Part shown: positions 45,241 to 54,199 of the stretch, in pieces
Numbering within the stretch: position 1 is the stretch's first letter
Layout of the letters: every line of letters starts with the position of its first letter
NCBI GenBank assembly: GCA_036010965.1
Contig: DASCMO010000128.1
Span: forward strand, 1-56,317
Length of the DNA: 56,317 nt
DNA from: GCA-2686265 sp036010965
GTDB lineage: Bacteria; Planctomycetota; UBA1135; GCA-002686595
Reading direction: 5' to 3'
Notes under the pieces: generated by a model
What the model saw: the letters and a program-made list of their open reading frames with translations, nothing else
What the model was told of the DNA's origin: nothing
Databases searched by the model: none
Program-made: the position numbers and the translations under genes

Positions 45241-46374
45241 GTGACGCCCCAGCGCATCGTCATCGTCCGCCTGTCGCACCTGGGCGACGTGGTGCACTCC
45301 CTGCCGATCTACCACGCCCTGCGCCTCGCGCACCCGGCGGCGGAGATCGCGTGGGTCGTGCAGCCTGAGTTCCGGGAGATCCTCGAGAGCCTCCCGGGGC
45401 TAGACCGCGTATTCGTGTTCGACCGCAGGGGAGGCTTGCGGGCTTGGCCGCGCCTACGGCGCGAGCTCGCTCTCTTCCGCGCCGACTGGGCCGTAGACGC
45501 CCAGGGAAACCTCAAGAGCTCCGTCGTCACCCTCTGCTCGGGAGCGCGCCGCAGGAGCGGATTCGAGCGCGCCGACTGGACAGAGCGATTGGGGGCCTGG
45601 GCCCTGAACGACCCCGCACCGAGGCTGGAGAGCGGGACAGTCCATGCTGTCGGACGCGCCTTGCACCTCGCTCGACATGTGGTGGAGGGATTCGATCCGC
45701 AAGAGCTCCCCGACCGCTGGCTTCAGCCGCGAGCGGAGGACCTGGAGCGCGCAGCGCAGCGCCATGAGGAGTACCTCGGCGACGGGCCGGAACCGGCCTG
45801 GATCCTGCACCTCGGCGCCCCGGAGGACGTGCGAACCTGGCCGGTGGATCACTACCGCCACCTGGCGACTGAGCTGTCGCGTCGGGGTCGACGCGTGCTC
45901 GTCCTGTCGGGACCGGCCGAAGCCCGGGCCGGCCGCGAGCTCGCCACGACTCTCGGCGAATCGGTGCGGCACTGGATCGGTCAGCGCGGCCTGCGCGAAC
46001 TGGCTGCGTTCTTCAGCGTGGCGGCCGCGCGCGGCGCGCACATGCTGGCCTGCGACTCGGGTCCCCTGCACCTGGCTGCGGCCTGCGGCTTGCGGGTGAG
46101 CGCCCTCTACGGCCCGCAGGATCCGGCCCGCACGGGCCCCTGGCCCCCCACGCGCCAGAGCGTACTGCGCGCGGACCCCGCACCAGTCTGTGCCCCCTGT
46201 TCGTCACGGAGCTGCGAACACGAGGACGGCCCGGTTTGCATGAGCCGCATTGATCCCGAACGAATCGCCCGAACCCTGCTTTCCGATGACGGCGCGCAGA
46301 CCGTAGACTCCCCGGCCCCAGAACCGGAACTGGGCGGAGCGCACGCGAACGCGCACCGCACAGAACGGTCCTGA
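45241..46374 (+). CDS. Glycosyltransferase family 9 (heptosyltransferase-like)
   Basis: A 377-residue GT9 enzyme. It starts with IVIVRLSHLGDVVHSLPIYHAL, the classic ADP-heptose transferase opening, then GLDRVFVFDRR and VDAQGNLKSS; the C-terminal lobe has HLGAPEDVRTWPVDHYRHLA and MLACDSGPLHLAAACGL for nucleotide-sugar binding. It probably adds heptose or a related sugar to lipopolysaccharide. A Cys-rich segment near the end (CAPCSSRSCEHEDGPVCM) resembles the Cys-containing tails of some GT9 enzymes. GTG start. A small membrane-protein gene follows after 12 nt. Confidence 0.9.
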   Translation: MTPQRIVIVRLSHLGDVVHSLPIYHALRLAHPAAEIAWVVQPEFREILESLPGLDRVFVFDRRGGLRAWPRLRRELALFRADWAVDAQGNLKSSVVTLCSGARRRSGFERADWTERLGAWALNDPAPRLESGTVHAVGRALHLARHVVEGFDPQELPDRWLQPRAEDLERAAQRHEEYLGDGPEPAWILHLGAPEDVRTWPVDHYRHLATELSRRGRRVLVLSGPAEARAGRELATTLGESVRHWIGQRGLRELAAFFSVAAARGAHMLACDSGPLHLAAACGLRVSALYGPQDPARTGPWPPTRQSVLRADPAPVCAPCSSRSCEHEDGPVCMSRIDPERIARTLLSDDGAQTVDSPAPEPELGGAHANAHRTERS

Positions 46375-46386
46375 CACGACCCGGCC

Positions 46387-47109
46387 ATGCGGATGATCCA
46401 CTACTTCGGCGCGCTCGCGCTCGTCGCCACTCTGTTGCTGATCGCGACGCTCTGGACGGGCGTGACCGCCGCCTCGGACCACCTGACGGTGGGACTGCTG
46501 GCCTCGATACTCACCGTCGCCGCCCACTCGGGCCTGATCCTGTTCATGGTCGTGACCGGGCGCATCCTGCGCGAGGCCATGATCGCGCGCTCCCTGGGCG
46601 AGGAGTTCCTGGCGGAGCTGAACGCCTTCTTCGCCCGCAAGTCCGGCTACCCGGCCGCGCTGCTGGCCGTTCTCTTGATCGCCACGGCCGCGGTCCTGGG
46701 CTACGCGAACCGCAGCTTCGCCCTCCCGCCGATCGTGCACATGCTGGTCGGGATCACCGCAGTCGTTGGAAACCTGGCGGCCTTCGGAGTGGAGGCCAAG
46801 GCCCTGCTCGACAACCAGCGCCTACTCGACCGCGCCGCCGAACGCCTGGACGAGATCGACCGCGAACGCGAGGAGAGCGGCCTGCCGGAACCTGATGGTG
46901 CCGAGTACCACGGCCCTAACTTCGTTCACCTGGGCCTGACGATCACCGTGGGCGCCTGGCTGCCCTACCTGTACATCCTTCTGATCGTCTGGAAGGGTCG
47001 CGCCGATCAGGTCAGCGTACATCCATGGGCCGAGTGTTCCGCCCTGGGAGCGGCGCTATTGTTCCTGGCCCTGCGCGAACGGCGTCTGGACCGGCGCCTG
47101 AGCGACTGA
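46387..47109 (+). CDS. Polytopic membrane protein of unknown function
   Basis: A 240-residue protein with about five hydrophobic helices: residues 5-25, 33-55, 95-112, 118-136 and 180-200, with a weaker one near 215-230. A charged amphipathic stretch (140-175) lies between the fourth and fifth. I recognise no family. It lies 12 nt after the glycosyltransferase gene and is likely cotranscribed. Confidence 0.6.
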   Translation: MRMIHYFGALALVATLLLIATLWTGVTAASDHLTVGLLASILTVAAHSGLILFMVVTGRILREAMIARSLGEEFLAELNAFFARKSGYPAALLAVLLIATAAVLGYANRSFALPPIVHMLVGITAVVGNLAAFGVEAKALLDNQRLLDRAAERLDEIDREREESGLPEPDGAEYHGPNFVHLGLTITVGAWLPYLYILLIVWKGRADQVSVHPWAECSALGAALLFLALRERRLDRRLSD

Positions 47110-47154
47110 ACTGCACCCTGGTCAGGACCTCGGGCGCGAAGGAGGAGTGACCCG

Positions 47155-47553
47155 TCAGTCCAGGTCGTCTTCGCGCTCGGTCTCAGGCGTCAAGCGGCAG
47201 ACCTTGGAGACCTCATAGCGTTGATTCGCGAAGGTCCTGTAGGCCCAGTCGAAGAGCTGTCGGAATCCGGGGAGCGCCACCAACAGGTAGAGGGGCCAGC
47301 CCCACCAGACACGCCTCATCACGTAGCGGTACACGTCCGCTCCGGAGAGCAGCACGCCCCCCTCGAGGAGCAGGCGCAGGTCGGTCAGCAGTTCCTCTTC
47401 GGGGATGGCGATCTTTTCGGCGACCCACTCGCTCTGCAGCGGGGCGAATTCCAGCCCGACCCGTGCGAGCGTGGAGCCCCAGAAGGGGACCCAGTGACTG
47501 CAGACTCCACAGGAGCCGTCATAGAGGATCCATCCTCGGGTCTGGCGCTTCAT
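47155..47553 (-). CDS. DCC-family thiol-disulfide-like protein (DUF393)
   Basis: A 132-residue protein of the DCC (DUF393) family, named after its D-x-x-C-x-x-C motif: here LYDGSCGVCSHWVPFW near residue 12, followed by FAPLQSEWV and SGADVYRYVMRRVWW. It is proposed to be a thiol-disulfide oxidoreductase. Met at 47553 is chosen because translation before it is Arg-rich and overlaps the DUF2071 gene. The gap to DUF2071 is only 2 nt, so the two are cotranscribed. Confidence 0.85.
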   Translation of the reverse strand: MKRQTRGWILYDGSCGVCSHWVPFWGSTLARVGLEFAPLQSEWVAEKIAIPEEELLTDLRLLLEGGVLLSGADVYRYVMRRVWWGWPLYLLVALPGFRQLFDWAYRTFANQRYEVSKVCRLTPETEREDDLD

Positions 47554-47555
47554 GA

Positions 47556-48281
47556 TCAGGCGCGGATGCGCGCACCCCGGAACACCTTCACGGCCGATCC
47601 GTCCGCCAGGAATGCGGAGGTGGGCTCTGCGGAGAGGGAGTCTACGAAAGTTGTGCCGTAGACGGCGGCGACGTCGCACGAGAGGCGCGCCTCGACAGCC
47701 GGGGCCGCGAGCCACGGGGGATGCTCCACCTCGTACTCCATGGTACCGCCATCTCGCTGGACCGCGTAACCCCAGTAGTGCTCGCAGATGAACTCGGTCT
47801 CGCTGCCAGGAGGGATCGGCGCCGGACCACTGCCGGCGAGCACCTCCAGCGAGCTCTCCCTGTCGCGGCGCCCCCAGCGATAGGCGACCGAGCGCCCGCT
47901 ATTCTTCAGCGAGTGGCCCATCGGCACCCTGGAGTAGGCCTCGTTGTACAGCGCTCGCGCGCCGACGGCGATCACCCGGCGAGGGACGAACTCCTTGATG
48001 AAAGTAACGGCACGCCGCCACTCCCCGTCTACTCTGCGGCGGACGTAGAAGCGGAGGTTCACTTCCTCGAAGGAGCGATGGAAGGGGAACGGGATACCCA
48101 GCACGCGTGTGTCCTCGAAGAGGAAGCCCACGACGCTGACGAGGACCTCACCATTCCACGGGTCCAACTCCGTGCCGGCGGGGACGAAGGGCTCCAGGAT
48201 CCCTCGGTCGATCCTGTAGTTGAGTATCGCGAGGTGGCGCCACTGTGCCTCGAGCAAGGGCTTTCTTCGGTGCTTGGTCAC
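47556..48281 (-). CDS. DUF2071 (YqjF-like) protein
   Basis: A 241-residue protein of the DUF2071 family, related to the acetoacetate decarboxylase fold. QWRHLAILNYRIDRGILEPFVPAGTELDPW at the start, VGFLFEDTRVLG and FPFHRSFEEVNLRFYV are typical. Enzymatic role not established. It uses a GTG at 48281 and lies 24 nt after the amidase stop and 2 nt before the DCC gene, so amidase, DUF2071 and DCC form one operon. Confidence 0.85.
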   Translation of the reverse strand: MTKHRRKPLLEAQWRHLAILNYRIDRGILEPFVPAGTELDPWNGEVLVSVVGFLFEDTRVLGIPFPFHRSFEEVNLRFYVRRRVDGEWRRAVTFIKEFVPRRVIAVGARALYNEAYSRVPMGHSLKNSGRSVAYRWGRRDRESSLEVLAGSGPAPIPPGSETEFICEHYWGYAVQRDGGTMEYEVEHPPWLAAPAVEARLSCDVAAVYGTTFVDSLSAEPTSAFLADGSAVKVFRGARIRA

Positions 48282-48305
48282 GATCCAGGAATCCGTTCTA
48301 CCGGC

Positions 48306-49907
48306 TCAGGGAAGACGCGCGGCGTAGGTCGGTCGGGGGCGGTCGCCGCGCTGCAGCTCGTAGGCGTGGCCGAAGGCCAACAGGCGCGCCTCGGACCAGG
48401 CGGGCCCGATGAAGGAGAGGCCGACCGGCAGGCCCTCGTGGAGGCCCATGGGCACGGTCAGGTGCGGATAGCCTGAGACCGCAGGCAGCATGGTGGCCGC
48501 GCCGAGGAAGCGGTCGCCGTGGTCCAGGTCGATGGGAAACGCGGCGCTGGTGGTCGGGGCGATCAGGGCGTCGCAGCGGTGGTTGCTGAGGACGCGATCG
48601 ATACCCGCAGGTCCTGCAGTGCGCCGGTTGTGCTCGAGGGCCGCAAGGTACGCCTCGGCCAGCACGCCTTCGGTGGCCTGGGCCTCGAGGAACAGCTCCT
48701 GGCCGAAGTGCACCAGCTCGCGCTCCGCCTCGCGCTCGTTGAAGGCGATCACCTCGGCCAGACTGCGGGTCTCGACGCCGGCCGCCGTGTCGGCCAGGTA
48801 GGCGTCGAGGTCGGTCTTCAGCTCGTGGATCAGGACCGTGAGTTCATTACTGCTGATCTCGTCCATGGACGGGAAGTCATGGCCGCCGGGCAGCACGATC
48901 TTCGTGATCTCGGCGCCTGCGGCACGCAGGTCGTCGAGGGCGGCCTCGAACACCTCTTCGAATGCGTCGCCGAACTTCCAGGACTCGACCATCATGACCC
49001 CCAGTCGCTTGCCCCGCAGGGCGTCGGACCGCAGGGCGAAGGTGTAGGCCACGCGCCGATCGTCCGCCTCGGCCGTGGCCGGATCCTCTTCATCGGTGCC
49101 GGCCATGACCTCCAGCAGCACGGCGACGTCGGCCACCTTGCGCCCCATGGGGCCGGCGGTGTCCTGGGTGTGGGAGATGGGGACGATGTGTCGGCGGGAG
49201 AGCAGGCCGACGGTGGGTTTCAGCCCGACGATCCCGTTCATGGCTGCGGGACAGGTGACCGAGCCGTCGGTCTCGGTGCCCACGGCGACAGAGACGAGGT
49301 TTGCGGCCACGGCCACCCCGCTCCCCGAACTCGAGCCGCAGGCGGTGCGGTCGAGGGAGTAGGGGTTGCGGGTCAGGCCCCCCACCGCACTCCAGCCACT
49401 GCTGGAGCGGGTGGAGCGGATGTTGGCCCACTCGCTCAGGTTGGCCTTGCCGAGGATGACCGCTCCTGCGGCTCGCAGCCGCGCGACGATGGGAGCGTCA
49501 CGACCGGTCCGATTGGCGACCAGGGCCAGGGAGCCCGCCGTGGTGGGCATGGGGTCCGCCGACTCGATGTTGTCCTTGAGGAGCACCGGGATGCCGTGCA
49601 GGGCCCCGCGCAGCTCTCCCCGCTCGCGCTCCGCGTCGCGCTCACGGGCGTCGGCGAGGGCATTGGGATTGACGCACAGCACGCTGCTCAGGGTCGGTCC
49701 GGCGCGGTCAAGGGCGTTGATGCGATCGAGGTAGAGCTCGACCAGAAGCTCGGACGAGACGAGACCCTCGGCCATGTCGGCAGAGAGCTCGGCGACGGAC
49801 CTCTCCTCGATCGCGTAGCCACCTCCGCCGCCCGCACGGTTAGTCATGGTGTTCGCGCAGGAGAGGAAGAGGTGCAAGGAGGCCAAGACGAAGACGGGGC
49901 GGTTCAT
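48306..49907 (-). CDS. Amidase, amidase-signature family, lipoprotein
   Basis: About 533 residues. Met at 49907 opens onto a lipoprotein signal with lipobox LFLSC (Cys17), so it is preferred over a longer frame starting at 50018. The amidase-signature triad is present: Lys111 (LLKDNIES), the cis-Ser in GSSSGSG (about Ser193), and the nucleophile Ser216 in TETDGSVTCPA. It hydrolyses amides at or outside the inner membrane; the substrate is unknown. In the same operon as DUF2071 and DCC genes. Confidence 0.88.
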   Translation of the reverse strand: MNRPVFVLASLHLFLSCANTMTNRAGGGGGYAIEERSVAELSADMAEGLVSSELLVELYLDRINALDRAGPTLSSVLCVNPNALADARERDAERERGELRGALHGIPVLLKDNIESADPMPTTAGSLALVANRTGRDAPIVARLRAAGAVILGKANLSEWANIRSTRSSSGWSAVGGLTRNPYSLDRTACGSSSGSGVAVAANLVSVAVGTETDGSVTCPAAMNGIVGLKPTVGLLSRRHIVPISHTQDTAGPMGRKVADVAVLLEVMAGTDEEDPATAEADDRRVAYTFALRSDALRGKRLGVMMVESWKFGDAFEEVFEAALDDLRAAGAEITKIVLPGGHDFPSMDEISSNELTVLIHELKTDLDAYLADTAAGVETRSLAEVIAFNEREAERELVHFGQELFLEAQATEGVLAEAYLAALEHNRRTAGPAGIDRVLSNHRCDALIAPTTSAAFPIDLDHGDRFLGAATMLPAVSGYPHLTVPMGLHEGLPVGLSFIGPAWSEARLLAFGHAYELQRGDRPRPTYAARLP

Positions 49908-50200
49908 GAGGACTTCCAGGGAGTGACAGCATGGGGTCATGCTCGCCCGCAGGCAATCCGGTTCGAGGTAGACGACCCGGGATGGAGCGGGGAGACGGGA
50001 CTGGGCGCTCCCGAGCACCCCCTTCGCTGCGAAGAGGCGGGGAGGCCCCCTGCACGCGCTAGACTTCCAATCAATGGCCCTGCTGCAGGACTTCAGTGAC
50101 GGCAGCGGCGCGACGCTGGAGGACGGGCCCAGCTCCTCGCGGCATGGAGACTCGAGTATTGCCTTCTACCCCTGCATCGGACTGCCCTCGGCCAATCACC
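49908..50200. other. Divergent control region of amidase and SGNH genes
   Basis: 293 bp. On the plus strand TAGACT (50060-50065) is a candidate -10. An ATG 8 nt after it (50074) opens a 69-codon frame that overlaps the SGNH gene start; composition is not clearly coding, so I treat TAGACT as a promoter with a ~130-nt leader for the SGNH gene. No terminator seen. Confidence 0.3.
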
Positions 50201-50926
50201 ATGAAGAGAGACCGCTACCTGGGTCCCTGGTTCCTCTTTCTCGCAGCCTGCGTCGCCACACCGCCCCAGATCCCTGCGGGTGAGGATCCCCTCAGGTGGC
50301 AGGATGCCGTCGAGGCCTTCGAGGCCGCAGCGGTCCTCGACCCGCTGCCCACCGATGCAGTCCTCTTCGTGGGCAGCTCCAGCATTCGTTTGTGGGACAC
50401 GTTGCACGAGGACATGCAGCCGCTGCCCGTCATCCAGCGAGGCTTCGGCGGCTCCCGGCTCTTCGACGCCGTCTACTGGGCCGACCGCCTCGTCCTCGCC
50501 CATGATCCGAGGGTGATCGTGATGTTCTCGGGTTCGAATGACATCGCGGGGAACCAGCCGAAGCCAGCGGCGAGGATTGGCGAACTCTTCGAGCAGTTCG
50601 TCGAGAGGGTTCGCGAGCATGCATCTCAGGCTGCGATCGCCTACATCGCCATCAGCCCCACCATGGCGCGCCAGCGGCACCTCGATCTGGTCCTCGAGAC
50701 CAATCGGTTGATCTCCAGTATCTGCAGCTCGGACCCGACCCTTCACTTCGTGGACGCAGCCGCGTCTCTCCTCGATCCCCAAGGGTTGCCCGATGCCCGG
50801 TGGTTCAAGGCCGATGGCCTCCATCTGAACGCGCGCGGCTACGCGCGGTGGACGGAGCTCATCAAGCCCCTGGTAACGCGGCTGCACACCGAGGCCATGT
50901 TTCGCCGCACCACCTTCTCCCGCTGA
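50201..50926 (+). CDS. SGNH/GDSL-type esterase, lipoprotein
   Basis: A 241-residue exported esterase; the ATG at 50201 opens on a lipoprotein signal with FLAAC (Cys17), while the upstream frame has no such signal. SGNH blocks: FVGSSSIRLW (Ser60 in the GDSL-equivalent), GFGGSRLFDAVYW, SGSNDIAGNQ and DGLHLNARGYARW (Asp205, His208). This type acts on acyl esters of carbohydrates such as acetylxylan. It stands alone, 215 bp before the propeller gene. Confidence 0.85.
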   Translation: MKRDRYLGPWFLFLAACVATPPQIPAGEDPLRWQDAVEAFEAAAVLDPLPTDAVLFVGSSSIRLWDTLHEDMQPLPVIQRGFGGSRLFDAVYWADRLVLAHDPRVIVMFSGSNDIAGNQPKPAARIGELFEQFVERVREHASQAAIAYIAISPTMARQRHLDLVLETNRLISSICSSDPTLHFVDAAASLLDPQGLPDARWFKADGLHLNARGYARWTELIKPLVTRLHTEAMFRRTTFSR

Positions 50927-51101
50927 CCATCGCCCGAGCGAGAGTCGCTCGACCCTATCGCGGCTCACCGAGCTGAAGAGACGGGGTTTGACCGGGTGCC
51001 ACTCAGGCGATCACCCGGGACGTGACAACAGTCCAGTCCCCCTCATCGAGCGCGAGAACCCTGATGGAGACCACGCTCCCACGCCAGCGAGAAGCCTCTG
51101 A

Positions 51102-51107
51102 TAGGAT
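51102..51107 (+). promoter_or_regulatory. Candidate -10 element (TAGGAT)
   Basis: TAGGAT ends 35 nt before the ATG at 51143. An ATG at 51113, 5 nt after it, opens only a six-codon frame (to TGA at 51131), possibly a leader peptide or chance. The rest of the 215-bp gap (50927-51142) shows nothing. Confidence 0.3.
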
Positions 51108-51142
51108 GGAGAATGGACTCTTTTCACCGTTGACTCATCACC

Positions 51143-53950
51143 ATGATCCTCTGCATCCAAGCTCTCTGCCTTCTGCCGGCTCTCTGTCTACCCCGTCCCA
51201 CACCTGGCCAGGACCCCACGGACAGGGAACGCTTCGATGAGTTGCTCGAACGCATCGACGAGCTGACCAATGCCCTCGACAAGGTCCGAGAGGAGATCAA
51301 CCTCCTGTCCGACGGGACCACGCCTCCTGCCAAGCGATTCGAGTGGTGGGCCGAACACCTCGCAATGGAGGAGCGCTCCGCCTTCGCCGACTCGAAGTGG
51401 CAGCACCTCGGCCCGACCAACATCTCCGGTCGAGTCACGGATGTGGCCTTGACCACGCCGCGCGGCGAGACCTACGTCATGTACGCAGCGACCGCTTCAG
51501 GCGGCGTCTGGAAGACAGGCAACGAGGGCCAGACCTGGGAGTCGGTGTTCGATGACGGTCCGACCCAGTCCATCGGGGACATCACTCTTGCGCCCTCAGA
51601 CCAGTCCCAGCTCTGGGTGGGTACTGGCGAGGCGAACATCTTTCGCAGCTCCATGGCCGGGTGTGGCGTCTATCGCTCTCTCGACGGAGGGGAGACCTTT
51701 GAGCACAAGGGGCTGGCGGCGACCCATACGATCGCGCGCATCGTGATCCATCCCACCGACCCCGAGACGGTCTACGTGGCCGCCTCCGGCCACGAGTGGA
51801 CCGACAACCCCGAGCGCGGGGTCTATCGCACCGTCGATGGTGGGGAGAGCTGGGACCAGGTGCTCTTCGTCGATGAACAGAGCGGAGCGATCGATCTGGT
51901 GATGGACCCGGTAAAACCCGAGATCCTCTACGCCGCCACCTGGGAGCGACGGCGCAAGCGCTGGAACGACCCGCGCGCCGAGCCCGACCACACGGGCAGC
52001 GGCATCTGGCGTACGACTGACGCGGGCGACAGCTGGGAGCCGGTGAATGACGGGCTGCCCGAACCACAGCATCGCGGGCGCATCGGCATCGACGTCGCAC
52101 GCTCCAACCCCAATGTGCTCTACGCCTTCATTGACAACTACGAAGAACGCGAAGAGGACGATGAGGAGGAAGAGGAGGAGACCGACTCCTACGGGCGCGA
52201 GCGCGAAGCTGCCATCAAGGCCTCGGAGATCTACCGCTCGGACGACCGCGCCCTGACCTGGCGCAAGGTGAGCAAGTCCGACGACTACATGGCCCGCATC
52301 CCCTCCACCTACGGCTGGGTCTTCGGCCAGATGCGTGTCGACCCCACCAATGAGGACAAGATCTACGTCATGGGCCTGTCGCTCCACGTCTCCGAGGACG
52401 GCGGAGACAGCTTTCGGCGCCTCGGCGGCATGCACGCCGACCACCACGCCCTGTGGATCGATCCCATCAACACCGACTATCTCGTCAACGGAAATGACGG
52501 CGGCATCAGCGTCTCCTACGACGGTGGCGAGCACTGGCACTCCCATACCGACAACCTGCCTGCAGTGCAGTTCTACAACGTCGGCTACGACATGGAGGAG
52601 CCGTTCAACGTCTACGGCTCGATCCAGGACCACGGTAGCCGCAAGTCCGTCGCTAACGTCGCGCGCATCCGCGGGGGACGAGAAAATCAGCGCGCGGGCC
52701 GGCGACGGTCGCGGGGCCGCGGCGTGGCCACAGAGTGGGAGTCGACCTCTGGCGGGGAGGCGAGCTATCACGCCGTGGATCCATCAGATCCGGACACGCT
52801 CTACTCGGCGGGCTTCTACGGCAGCATCGGTCGCTCCGACCAGGCGAGTGGCGAGCGAGCGCGCCTCAGGCTGGAGACCGAGGACGAAGAGGATGAGCTG
52901 CGGGGCCAGTGGCTAGCCCCCTTCATCATCTCGCCCCACAACCCACGCATCATCTACCACGGCATGAACCGCCTCTTCCGGTCCATGGACCGCGGTGAGA
53001 AGTTCGCGCCCATCAGCCCTAACCTCACGGGCAACGACCCCGACCAGCTGGGTGACATCCCGTTTCAGACCATCGCGACCATCTCCGAATCGCCCTTCGA
53101 GTTCGGGCGCATCTTCGTGGGCAGCGACGACGGCCTGCTGCACGTGACCTTTGACAGCGGCAAGACCTGGAAGCTCATCAGCGATGATCTGCCGCGGGAG
53201 CGCTGGTTCTCGCGCGTGGTCGCCTCGCAGTGGACTGACGGTGTGGTGTACGCCGCTCAGAACGGAAAGCGCTGGGACGACTTCACCGCCTACCTGTGGC
53301 GCTCGGAGAACGACGGCGAGAGCTGGCGGAGCATCGCCGATGGGATCCCGGGCGGGCCGATCAACGTGGTGGCGGAGGATCCGAAGAATCCCGACGTGCT
53401 CTACGTGGGCACGGACCTGGGCGTGTACGTCAGCATGGACCGGGGAGAGAGCTGGGACGCCTTGACGGCGGGCCTGCCCACCACATACGTGCACGATCTG
53501 ATCGTCCACCCTCGCGACGACGTGATCGTGATCGCCACCCATGGTCGCGGCATGTGGGCCATGGACGCCCGCCCGATCCAGGACCCTGAGTTCGGGCGCT
53601 CCGAAGAGGAGGAGGGTGAGGAGGAAGCACAGGACGCCGAGTCCGCTGGTAAAGAGGCGGCCACCGAAGGTGAGACGGCCGAGGGAGATGGCGAGGTCGA
53701 CGAAGCCGAGGCGCAAGACGCTGAGGACGAGGCGGCCGCTGCGGATGAGAGCGCCGAAGGCGAGGCGGCCACGGGAAATGGTGAGGTCGACGAGGCCGAG
53801 GCGCAAGACGCCGTGGACGAGGCGGCCGCTGCGGATGAGGGCGCCGAAGGCGAGGCGGCCGAGGGAGATGAGGGGGCCGCGCGAGGAGAGCCCGCGGAGG
53901 GTGAAGGCGACGACGACGGAGCAGGGGAAGAGGAGAGCGAGGACGGCTGA
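51143..53950 (+). CDS. BNR/Asp-box propeller (VPS10/sortilin-like) protein with acidic tail
   Basis: A 935-residue exported protein: signal peptide through about residue 22 (PTPGQD follows). A short helical segment (25-70) precedes about eleven Asp-box repeats of the form S/T-x-D-x-G-x-T/S-W-F (for example GNEGQTWESV, TVDGGESWDQ, SYDGGEHWHSH, ENDGESWRSI, SMDRGESWDA), together two beta-propellers as in sortilin-like/WD40 BNR proteins common in planctomycetes. The fold ends at IATHGRGMWAMD near residue 808, then a ~125-residue Glu/Ala/Asp tail contains a tandem repeat. Function unknown; probably binding at the cell surface. Confidence 0.8.
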   Translation: MILCIQALCLLPALCLPRPTPGQDPTDRERFDELLERIDELTNALDKVREEINLLSDGTTPPAKRFEWWAEHLAMEERSAFADSKWQHLGPTNISGRVTDVALTTPRGETYVMYAATASGGVWKTGNEGQTWESVFDDGPTQSIGDITLAPSDQSQLWVGTGEANIFRSSMAGCGVYRSLDGGETFEHKGLAATHTIARIVIHPTDPETVYVAASGHEWTDNPERGVYRTVDGGESWDQVLFVDEQSGAIDLVMDPVKPEILYAATWERRRKRWNDPRAEPDHTGSGIWRTTDAGDSWEPVNDGLPEPQHRGRIGIDVARSNPNVLYAFIDNYEEREEDDEEEEEETDSYGREREAAIKASEIYRSDDRALTWRKVSKSDDYMARIPSTYGWVFGQMRVDPTNEDKIYVMGLSLHVSEDGGDSFRRLGGMHADHHALWIDPINTDYLVNGNDGGISVSYDGGEHWHSHTDNLPAVQFYNVGYDMEEPFNVYGSIQDHGSRKSVANVARIRGGRENQRAGRRRSRGRGVATEWESTSGGEASYHAVDPSDPDTLYSAGFYGSIGRSDQASGERARLRLETEDEEDELRGQWLAPFIISPHNPRIIYHGMNRLFRSMDRGEKFAPISPNLTGNDPDQLGDIPFQTIATISESPFEFGRIFVGSDDGLLHVTFDSGKTWKLISDDLPRERWFSRVVASQWTDGVVYAAQNGKRWDDFTAYLWRSENDGESWRSIADGIPGGPINVVAEDPKNPDVLYVGTDLGVYVSMDRGESWDALTAGLPTTYVHDLIVHPRDDVIVIATHGRGMWAMDARPIQDPEFGRSEEEEGEEEAQDAESAGKEAATEGETAEGDGEVDEAEAQDAEDEAAAADESAEGEAATGNGEVDEAEAQDAVDEAAAADEGAEGEAAEGDEGAARGEPAEGEGDDDGAGEEESEDG
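53684..53863 (+). repeat. 90-bp tandem duplication in the acidic tail
   Basis: Two 90-bp copies (53684-53773 and 53774-53863) encode 30-residue units of the form GxGEVDEAEAQDAxDEAAAADE. They are nearly identical and in frame; a third partial copy begins at 53864 (GGAGAT). Recent slippage is likely, so tail length may vary between strains. Confidence 0.8.
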
Positions 53951-54130
53951 TCCCCCCTGGGGGAGTACCTCCCCGAAGACGTCCAAGCCTGGAACCTCGA
54001 GGCGATCCCAGGAGGAGTACTCCGAGCAAGCCTCAGACTTGATGCGCTCCCGTCCCATGCGAAGGTGCTGATCTCGAACCTCGACGGTGCGAGGATCGAG
54101 GAGGCCTTCGTCTCAGCGACCTTGGAGGGG
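53951..54130 (+). other. In-frame open extension after the propeller stop
   Basis: Beyond the TGA at 53948 the same frame stays open for 60 codons to a TGA at 54131. It reads protein-like with mostly G/C third positions (EYLPEDVQAWNLEAIPGG, then ALPSHAKVLISNLDGAR). No start codon opens it, so it is either a readthrough extension, a decayed remnant of another gene's end, or chance in G+C-rich DNA. Confidence 0.25.
53960..53974. terminator. Hairpin after the propeller gene
   Basis: GGGGAG - TAC - CTCCCC forms a tight 6-bp hairpin 9 nt after the stop; an alternative C-run/G-run pairing (53952-53963) is also possible. No U-tract. Confidence 0.4.
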
Positions 54131-54199
54131 TGAGTCCTCCACGGGCTACGCTCGACGCCCTCTGGACCTGGCGCGCCGCTCAACGCCTCTCTCCAGCCC

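Noticed and set aside
50074..50283. 69-codon frame preceded by TAGACT
   Set aside because: It overlaps the start of the SGNH lipoprotein in another frame and loses coding character after about 25 codons; the hexamer is kept only as a candidate promoter.
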